NCBI GenBank assembly: GCA_040880235.1
Contig: JBBDIX010000083.1
Span: 1 to 11,571, forward strand
Length of the DNA: 11,571 nt
Source of the DNA: JBBDIX01 sp040880235
GTDB taxonomy: Bacteria; Actinomycetota; Nitriliruptoria; Nitriliruptorales; Nitriliruptoraceae
Direction of reading: 5' to 3'
The translations under genes and the position numbers were made by a program. The notes beneath the pieces were generated by a model that was given only the letters and a program-made list of their open reading frames with translations, did not search any database and had not been told where the DNA came from. Position 1 is the first letter of the stretch. Each line of letters begins with the position of its first letter. Below, one piece after another: positions 6,513-11,571 of this stretch.

Positions 6513-6545
6513 CCGAACGTCCCGCTGCCGAACGTCGGTCGACCG
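6513..6545 (+). promoter_or_regulatory. Direct repeat plus palindrome upstream of sugar kinase
   Basis: CCGAACGTC occurs at 6513-6521 and again at 6528-6536, spaced 15 bases start to start. The second copy runs into a perfect 10-bp palindrome, CGGTCGACCG (6536-6545). The group ends 14 bases before the kinase ATG, just ahead of its ribosome binding site (GAGG, 6551-6554). This arrangement could be an operator for the kinase. A weak -10-like CATACT (6477-6482) lies upstream, with a poorly spaced TTGTCC at 6451. Confidence 0.3.
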
Positions 6546-6559
6546 TCCTCGAGGTGCAG

Positions 6560-7492
6560 ATGTCCATCGTCGTCGCCGGTGAGGCACTCGTCGACCTGGT
6601 GGGCAGTGACGACGGCTACCGGCCGGTCACCGGCGGCTCACCGTTCAACGTCGCGATCGGGCTGTGCCGACTGGGCACCACCACCCACCTGCTGTCGCGC
6701 ATCTCCAGTGACCGGTTCGGCCGACGTCTGCTGCGCACTCTGCGCGACGAGGGCGCCAACCTCGACCTGATCGTGCCGACCACCGACCCGACCACGCTGG
6801 CGATCGTCCACCTCGACGAGACGCGGGACGCCGGCTACGAGTTCTACCTCTCGGGCACGTCGGCGATGGGTCTGCAGGCTCCGCTGCTTCCCGAGCTGCC
6901 CCTCGACGCGAGCCTGCACGTGTCCCTCGGGGCGATCGCACTCGACTCGCCGACGTCCGGACCAGCGTTGCGTGCGCTCATGACTCGTGAGCATGGCCGC
7001 AGGATCGTGTCGTTCGACCCCAACATCCGTCCGGCCGCCATCGGCAACCTGACCGCCTACGCCGCCCGGCTCGACGCGATCGTCAACGACGTCGACGTGG
7101 TCCGGGTCAGTGAACAGGACCTGCGTCACCTCGCCCCGGCGCGCGATCCACTGGACGTCGCCGCCGGCTGGGCCGGACGCACGGCCGGACGTCGCTCGCC
7201 CGGACTCGTGGTCGTCACCCGCGGCGCCGACGGAGCCGTGGCCATCCGAGGACGCGAACGCGTCGAGGTGGCGGGCGACGAGGTCGAGGTGGTCGACACC
7301 ATCGGAGCCGGCGACTCGTTCACCGCCGCGTTCCTGCACTGGCTGGAGACCCACGGGCACGGACGGGGCACAAAGGACCTCGAACAGCTCCGCCACGACG
7401 ACCTGCAACGTGCGCTGCGATTCTCCTGTCGTGCCGCAGCGATGACGTGTACACGGACAGGGGCCGATCCTCCGCGAACCGGCGAGATGTAG
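6560..7492 (+). CDS. PfkB-family carbohydrate kinase (fructokinase-like)
   Basis: This 310-residue ribokinase-fold enzyme transfers phosphate from ATP to a sugar hydroxyl. It opens with SIVVAGEALVDLV, then has the first PfkB signature GGSPFNVAIGLCRLG (25-39). SFDPNIRP (151-158) and VVTRGADGA (218-226) follow. The second signature is DTIGAGDSFTAAFL (246-259), in which Asp252 of GAGD is the catalytic base. The combination of an N-terminal GEALVDL and DPNIRP is typical of fructokinase-type members, but substrate cannot be fixed from sequence. The ATG at 6560 is chosen over upstream starts because GAGG lies 5 bases before it and the PfkB domain begins immediately. Possible operon with the alpha/beta hydrolase, though the 141-base gap contains operator-like repeats. 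Confidence 0.92.
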   Translation: MSIVVAGEALVDLVGSDDGYRPVTGGSPFNVAIGLCRLGTTTHLLSRISSDRFGRRLLRTLRDEGANLDLIVPTTDPTTLAIVHLDETRDAGYEFYLSGTSAMGLQAPLLPELPLDASLHVSLGAIALDSPTSGPALRALMTREHGRRIVSFDPNIRPAAIGNLTAYAARLDAIVNDVDVVRVSEQDLRHLAPARDPLDVAAGWAGRTAGRRSPGLVVVTRGADGAVAIRGRERVEVAGDEVEVVDTIGAGDSFTAAFLHWLETHGHGRGTKDLEQLRHDDLQRALRFSCRAAAMTCTRTGADPPRTGEM

Positions 7493-7512
7493 GGCACTCT
7501 GGACGCTCCCCC

Positions 7513-7534
7513 GGGGCGGACCCCGGTCCGCCCC
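7513..7534 (+). terminator. Near-palindromic hairpin after sugar kinase
   Basis: GGGGCGGACC (7513-7522) and GGTCCGCCCC (7525-7534) are perfect inverse copies separated by two bases, so the stem forms with 8-9 bp around a small loop. It lies 20 bases after the kinase stop and 20 bases before the lipoprotein start. A hairpin-only terminator is the simplest reading. A regulatory role for the lipoprotein gene is possible. Confidence 0.6.
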
Positions 7535-7554
7535 GCGTCACCCCGAGGTACGCC

Positions 7555-8100
7555 GTGCACCGTGCTCCCCGCTCCCCCGCCAGCCGGTCGATGCTGGTCG
7601 CGGCGGCACTCGTCGCGTTCGCCGTCGTGGGCTGCTCGTCGCCCGAACCGACCCCCTCGGCGCTGGCCACGGACGCGTGCCAGCTGGCCGACGAGGTACT
7701 GGCCGGAGAGGTCGGCATGGCCCGAACCGCCTACCGGGGCCAGCAGATCCTGCGCCGTGCCCGCGACGCCGAGGTCACCGTCGACGACCTGCTCACCGAG
7801 GCACAGACCGTGTGCCCGGAGACGATCGAGGCCCTGCCGATCGGTGCCGACGGCGACAGCGGCGAGGTCCCGTCGTTCGGCGAACTGGCCGGGCTGTTCG
7901 ACCAGCTCGAGGATCTCGACCTCGAAGGCCTCGACCTCGGGGACACGAACCCCGACAGCACGCGCGAACTGGACCTTTCCAACCTGGACCTGTCGGACCT
8001 GGACGCGAGCACCCTCGAGTCGTTCGACCTCGATGAACTGAACCTGTCGGAAGAGGACCTGGCACACCTGCGCGCACTGCTTGACGATCAGCGCCAGTGA
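7555..8100 (+). CDS. Lipoprotein with acidic Leu-rich pentad repeat
   Basis: Start GTG 7555 has GAGG 6 bases upstream and gives 181 residues. The signal peptide has basic residues (Arg4, 6, 11), a hydrophobic core (13-24) and a lipobox VVGC with lipidation at Cys27. The mature part has Cys42 and Cys87, which could form a disulfide around a small helical domain (about 38-95). From about residue 117 on it becomes an acidic tail with Leu recurring every five residues: LDLSN, LDLSD, LDAST, LESFD, LDELN, LSEED (140-170 region, preceded by LEDLDLEGLDLG). The spacing resembles pentapeptide-repeat proteins, but the set is short and highly acidic. I do not recognise a family. It probably sits outside the cytoplasmic membrane. 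It converges with the polysaccharide deacetylase gene with only one base between the stops. Confidence 0.85.
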   Translation: MHRAPRSPASRSMLVAAALVAFAVVGCSSPEPTPSALATDACQLADEVLAGEVGMARTAYRGQQILRRARDAEVTVDDLLTEAQTVCPETIEALPIGADGDSGEVPSFGELAGLFDQLEDLDLEGLDLGDTNPDSTRELDLSNLDLSDLDASTLESFDLDELNLSEEDLAHLRALLDDQRQ

Positions 8101-8101
8101 C

Positions 8102-9196
8102 TCAATAGGGGTTGGCGAGCTCCGCAAACCGCGGCTCGAGCCGGTCGGCGAGTTCGGCGGGGAACGAGACCCGTGACGGTGAACCGTCCGACACGTACAG
8201 CCGCTCGGGTTCCTGGTCGAGGACCCACAGCCAGTAGCCGGACCCGAAGTCAGGTTCGGTGTCGGGATCATGGTGCGGCTGGGAGCGGATCCGCGGGATG
8301 CGCATCGGGTCGAACTCCACCGAGAACGGCGAGGGCGACGGACTCGAACCGACGAGCAGCACGCCGTCGTGCCGGTACTCGATGTCGTCGTGGGCGCCGC
8401 CGGCCACGACCGTCGGATCGGACGGGTACACCCCGAACGGCAGGGAGAGGGTCCGCACCTCGACATCCGCCACCGCGTCGCGAATGTTCTGTGCGCCCAG
8501 CGCGAGGTCACGGCGGGAGTCTTCCGGGGCCAGGAGTCCGAGGTTTGCGTGCCCATGGGTGTGGTTGCCCAGTTCGAACCCCAGGCGCGCGAGCTCGCGG
8601 AGGTGCTCGGCGCCCGCCTCGGCCCCCTGCCCGAACAGGGAGCCGAGCACGTAGAACGACGCAGTCGGCTCCACGTCGCGGAACTCGCCCGCAACCTCGA
8701 GCAGGATCCCCACGCCCGAGTCCGGGTCGATGGTTCCGTCCTCCAGGTACTGCAGCTGCGACCGGCTCGAGTCGTCGAACGTCAGCACCACGGGGCTCGT
8801 CCCGGGCGGCAGGTCGATGTTCCCGTCGACGAGGTCCACCGCGCGGATCGGACGGAATCCGCGCTCGAACAGCAGGGTCAGTTCGGCACGCAGGTCATCG
8901 GGGCTGGTGTCGTACTCCGAGCCGTCCTCGATGATCCGGTGGTACATGATCACCGGGATCACCCCGAGTTCGTTGGCTCCCCGTTCCGCGGCGTCTGGTC
9001 CAGCCGGACCCGCCGGCGGCTCTGCTGCCGGCGCAGGGGACGGCGCATCCGACGGTTCGACGACATCCGGTGCGACCGGATCGACCGCGTCCTGCGCGGC
9101 AGGGCCTCCACCGTCGGCGGCACAGGCGACCGCGAGGATCGCGAGCAGCACGAACCCGACCACACGACGCACTGGCGTCGGACGGGTCGTCGACAT
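8102..9196 (-). CDS. Polysaccharide deacetylase family lipoprotein (CE4/NodB-like)
   Basis: The product is 364 residues from ATG 9196, chosen because GGAAGG lies 6 bases upstream and a signal peptide starts at once. That signal peptide has Arg10-Arg11, a hydrophobic core (12-22) and a lipobox ending AVAC with Cys25. A Pro/Ala/Asp-rich linker (about 30-75) follows. The CE4 domain begins with VIPVIMYHRI (79-88). It carries motif 1 VLTFDDSS (137-144; Asp141 likely base, Asp142 metal ligand) and motif 2 NHTHGH (211-216; His212 and His216 metal ligands). The usual third motif is replaced by LSLPFGVYP (251-259). Such enzymes remove N- or O-acetyl groups from cell-wall or other glycans. The substrate is unknown. 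Its divergent neighbour is a DUF4015 glycosidase-like protein, which supports an envelope glycan role. Confidence 0.9.
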   Translation of the reverse strand: MSTTRPTPVRRVVGFVLLAILAVACAADGGGPAAQDAVDPVAPDVVEPSDAPSPAPAAEPPAGPAGPDAAERGANELGVIPVIMYHRIIEDGSEYDTSPDDLRAELTLLFERGFRPIRAVDLVDGNIDLPPGTSPVVLTFDDSSRSQLQYLEDGTIDPDSGVGILLEVAGEFRDVEPTASFYVLGSLFGQGAEAGAEHLRELARLGFELGNHTHGHANLGLLAPEDSRRDLALGAQNIRDAVADVEVRTLSLPFGVYPSDPTVVAGGAHDDIEYRHDGVLLVGSSPSPSPFSVEFDPMRIPRIRSQPHHDPDTEPDFGSGYWLWVLDQEPERLYVSDGSPSRVSFPAELADRLEPRFAELANPY

Positions 9197-9282
9197 CGGG
9201 CACCTTCCGGGACGCTGGACCCTCGTGACGAGGCGAATGGCGGCCAATCGGCCCAGATCGCCCGGCCGTCCGCGGTGCTCCG

Positions 9283-9294
9283 GACGGTACCGTC
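9283..9294 (+). promoter_or_regulatory. 12-bp palindrome overlapping leaderless -10 candidate
   Basis: GACGGTACCGTC is a perfect palindrome. Within it TACCGT (9288-9293) fits TANNNT and lies exactly 6 bases before the ATG at 9300, the spacing expected for a leaderless transcript. No clear Shine-Dalgarno sequence precedes that ATG. A palindrome over the -10 could bind a repressor. The divergent deacetylase gene starts at 9196, and short inverted repeats CCTCG/CGAGG (9221-9233) and GGCC/GGCC (9242-9253) lie between. Confidence 0.35.
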
Positions 9295-9299
9295 ACCCC

Positions 9300-10757
9300 A
9301 TGACGGATCCGCACCCGAACGTCCACCCCTCACGGGATCGCCCGACACGCCAGACCGGCGATCGGGGACCAGGGCGTGCACCTCGACGAGCCGCACGGAT
9401 CACGGCCCTGCTGGCCGCAACGGCACTGCTGGGCCCCGCCGTCGTCAGCCCCGTGGCGGCGCTGGCTGCCACGGACTCGGCGGACCCACGCATCGACGAC
9501 TGGTGGGCCGCGACGACCGACATCGCGCCACCCCACCTGGAGGCGGGCGTCGAGGGCCCGGTTCCGCTGGCAGGACGGCCCGTGCTGATCCGTGGGGTGA
9601 CGGAGGCAGGCATCCACGTGCGGGTCACGCTGGCCAACGGCCCCACGCGCCACACCCGGGCGGGTGCCGACGGCACGTTCAGCGTGCAGGTCGCCGCCTC
9701 GGACACGACCGTGACCGTGGAGGTCCTGTCGCCCGCCGGACGAACCGCGTCGACGACCTTCGACCTGGTCGTCGCGCCGAAGCGTGTGCTCCTCGACGCG
9801 CATCGCGCGGCACACGTGTCGTTCTGCGGTTGGGCGGCCGGATCGATACGCCAGGGGATCCTCGACATGATCGCCGACGGGCGCATCAACGCGGTCCAGC
9901 TCGACATCAAGGACGAGTCGGGACACGTCGGTCACCGCACACAGGTCGACCTCGCCCAGCAGTCGGGCGCCACCGGCGCCGACTGCGTCATCGACCTCGA
10001 GGCTGCGGTCGCCGAACTGCATGCCCTGGGCGTACCGGTCATCGGACGGATCGTCGCCTTCGCTGACCCGGTACTCGCCCGTTGGGCCTGGGACAACGAC
10101 CGTCGCGACATGGCGATCCAGACCACTGACGGGGACCTGTTCACCGGCCACTACAGCGGTTTCGCCAACTTCGCCCACCCCGACGTGGTGGCCTACAACA
10201 TCGACATCGCGGTCGAGGCGGCACGACTCGGCGTCGACCACATCCTGTGGGACTACATCCGTCGCCCGGATGGTTCGCTGTCCAGCATGCACTTCGAAGG
10301 GCTCGAGGGCACCCCGGAGGACGGCATCGTCGCCTTCACCCGGGCCGCCGACCAGCGCCTCGCGCCACTCGGGGTCCTGCATGGCGCGTCCGTCTACGGC
10401 ATCGCGGCGACCCGTCCCACCGAGATCGGCCAGGACATCCCGCGCATGGCCCAGCACCTGGACTACGTGGCCCCGATGATCTATCCGTCGCACTGGGGGG
10501 CCGGCGAACTGGGTCTGTCCAACCCGGTCCGGGAGCCCTACGAGGTCGTGGTCCGCTCGCTGGCGACCTTCGAGGAGGCCGTCGCCGGGACGCAGACACG
10601 GATCATCCCGTGGCTGGAGGACAGCACCCACCGCGCCTGGGACCGCCCGTTCCAGGTCGCAGAGCAGATCCGGGGCACCTACGACAGCGGCATCGAGGAG
10701 TGGCTGCTGTGGGACCCGTCGGTGCGCTACTCCCCCGATGCGATCGAACCTCGCTGA
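9300..10757 (+). CDS. Secreted DUF4015 putative glycoside hydrolase with Ig-like domain
   Basis: The 485-residue protein has a long basic N-terminus (1-33), a hydrophobic signal core (34-53) and an ALA site near 55-57. An Ig-like beta-sandwich (about 85-158, with AGRPVLIRG and ADGTFSV) precedes the DUF4015 domain (about 165-470). Seen there are INAVQLDIKDESG (196-208), VIGRIVAF (248-255), DHILWDYIRRP (313-323), DYVAPMIYPSHWG (388-400) and PYEVVVRSL (413-421). DUF4015 is a TIM-barrel, glycosidase-like domain of unproven activity. In relatives the strand usually reads DEIQFDYIRFP; here the Glu is His314 and Phe is Arg322. The ATG at 9300 is chosen because it gives a complete signal peptide; the frame is open upstream but overlaps the deacetylase. 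It is probably exported and acts on envelope or extracellular glycan. Confidence 0.87.
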   Translation: MTDPHPNVHPSRDRPTRQTGDRGPGRAPRRAARITALLAATALLGPAVVSPVAALAATDSADPRIDDWWAATTDIAPPHLEAGVEGPVPLAGRPVLIRGVTEAGIHVRVTLANGPTRHTRAGADGTFSVQVAASDTTVTVEVLSPAGRTASTTFDLVVAPKRVLLDAHRAAHVSFCGWAAGSIRQGILDMIADGRINAVQLDIKDESGHVGHRTQVDLAQQSGATGADCVIDLEAAVAELHALGVPVIGRIVAFADPVLARWAWDNDRRDMAIQTTDGDLFTGHYSGFANFAHPDVVAYNIDIAVEAARLGVDHILWDYIRRPDGSLSSMHFEGLEGTPEDGIVAFTRAADQRLAPLGVLHGASVYGIAATRPTEIGQDIPRMAQHLDYVAPMIYPSHWGAGELGLSNPVREPYEVVVRSLATFEEAVAGTQTRIIPWLEDSTHRAWDRPFQVAEQIRGTYDSGIEEWLLWDPSVRYSPDAIEPR

Positions 10758-10815
10758 CCGCACACCACGGGTGCGCAGTCCGAACCGACGACTCGCTGTG
10801 CGTCAGGCGGTGCAC

Positions 10816-11571
10816 TCAGGCGACACCGAACGCGTCGTCCATGAGGCCCTCGTGCTCCTGGCCATGGACCACGTACTGACCGGCTGCCGGTGACGCCGAT
10901 GCCACCCGGGTCGCGCGCCGCAGTCGACGACCCTCCCCGAGTTCCTCGAGGAGGTTCCACAGGCGACCGTCGACGAATCCCCAGGCGCCCATGTTCTCCG
11001 GCTCCTCCTGCACCCAGCAGACGTCCTTCGCCTTCGGGTAGGACGCGAGCAGGTCCCGGATCTGCTCGCCGGGGAACGGGTAGAGCTGTTCGACGCGCAC
11101 GATCGCGGCCTCGAGCCCTCGTTCGTCACGCTCCTCGATGAGGTCGTAGGCAACCTTGCCAGAGCACAGCAGCACCCGGTCCACCGCGCCGCGATCACCC
11201 TCGGCCAGGTACCGCGGATCGTCGAGCGTCTCCCGGAACGACCCGCTGGTCAGTTCGGACACGTCGCAGACCGTGTGGGCCGCACGCAGCAGCGACTTCG
11301 GGGTGAAGATCACCAGCGGCTTGCGCACGGTGCGGTGCAGCTGCCGGCGCAGCACGTGGAAGTACTGGGCGGACGTGGTGGCGTTCACCACCTGGATGTT
11401 GTCCTCGGCGCACAGCACCAGAAAGCGTTCGATGCGGGCCGACGAGTGTTCGGGGCCCTGCCCCTCGAATCCGTGCGGCAGGAGCATGACCAGCCCGGAC
11501 ATCTGGTCCCACTTGTCCTCGGCGGCGACGATGAACTGGTCGATGATGATCTGCGCGCCGTTGACGAAGTC
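10816..11571 (-). CDS. kgd: 2-oxoglutarate decarboxylase/dehydrogenase E1, C-terminal part
   Basis: The reading frame is open to the right edge, so only the last 251 residues are present; the start lies outside the window. The part visible is the C-terminal region of the thiamine-diphosphate E1 component of the 2-oxoglutarate complex (TCA cycle). It shows LLPHGFEGQGPEHSS, RIERFLVLCAED, RKPLVIFTPKSLLR, IVRVEQLYPFP and CWVQEEPENMGAWGFV, and ends GLMDDAFGVA. These match the pyrimidine-binding and C-terminal domains of SucA/Kgd proteins. In actinobacteria this E1 is often fused to an E2-like acyltransferase domain at its N-terminus, which cannot be seen here. The gene converges with the DUF4015 gene across 58 bases in which I see no strong hairpin. 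Confidence 0.93.
   Translation of the reverse strand, partial: DFVNGAQIIIDQFIVAAEDKWDQMSGLVMLLPHGFEGQGPEHSSARIERFLVLCAEDNIQVVNATTSAQYFHVLRRQLHRTVRKPLVIFTPKSLLRAAHTVCDVSELTSGSFRETLDDPRYLAEGDRGAVDRVLLCSGKVAYDLIEERDERGLEAAIVRVEQLYPFPGEQIRDLLASYPKAKDVCWVQEEPENMGAWGFVDGRLWNLLEELGEGRRLRRATRVASASPAAGQYVVHGQEHEGLMDDAFGVA

Noticed and set aside
7126..8694. A 522-residue minus-strand frame over the kinase, lipoprotein and deacetylase genes
   Set aside because: It overlaps three supported genes and has no domain; its Ser/Arg-rich composition marks a shadow frame.
9387..9470. Tat signal peptide in the DUF4015 protein
   Set aside because: Arg29-Arg30 precedes the hydrophobic core, but the surrounding residues do not fit the S/T-R-R-x-F-L-K pattern; a Sec-type signal is simpler.
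8270..10066. A 598-residue plus-strand open frame across the deacetylase gene
   Set aside because: It is antisense to a well-supported polysaccharide deacetylase and runs out of frame into the DUF4015 gene. It is rich in Arg, Pro and Gly, as expected of shadow frames in GC-rich DNA, and has no recognisable domain.

Overview
The window is GC-rich throughout, with frequent GTG starts. It carries the C-terminal part of a 2-oxoglutarate decarboxylase/dehydrogenase-type E1, DUF2510 and CD225-type membrane proteins, and a tRNA-Arg(CCT) without encoded CCA. Together these suggest a high-GC actinobacterium, possibly a deep-branching class such as Nitriliruptoria or Acidimicrobiia. That placement is an inference from style and gene content, not an identification.

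Layout. The left edge holds the 3' part of a tRNA-Arg(CCT) and a strong hairpin. A class II Fic AMPylase-type protein with a C-terminal winged helix follows (200-1369), preceded by a cluster of repeats that looks like an autoregulatory operator. Next is a two-gene membrane operon with a GTGA overlap: a small protein with a CPTCN motif (1447-1977) and a CPBP-like membrane protein whose first catalytic motif looks degenerate (1974-2654).

On the minus strand, reading leftward from 5472, lie a DUF2510 plus CD225/dispanin-type protein, a DUF2752 protein, a hairpin, and metG (methionyl-tRNA synthetase). metG appears to have its own leaderless promoter. Divergent from this group, on the plus strand, are an alpha/beta hydrolase (5549-6418), a PfkB-family sugar kinase (6560-7492), a strong hairpin, and a lipoprotein with an acidic five-residue Leu repeat (7555-8100).

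The right part is an envelope-directed group: that lipoprotein, a convergent polysaccharide-deacetylase lipoprotein (8102-9196, minus), and a divergent secreted DUF4015 glycosidase-like protein with an Ig-like domain (9300-10757). At the right edge, on the minus strand, is the C-terminal 251 residues of the 2-oxoglutarate E1 (kgd/sucA type).

Most of the window is ordinary chromosomal housekeeping. The less described parts are the operator-like cluster at fic, the CPTCN/CPBP pair, the CD225/DUF2752 pair next to metG, and the envelope trio. No CRISPR array, insertion sequence or phage gene was seen, and no stretch longer than 300 bases lacks a gene.
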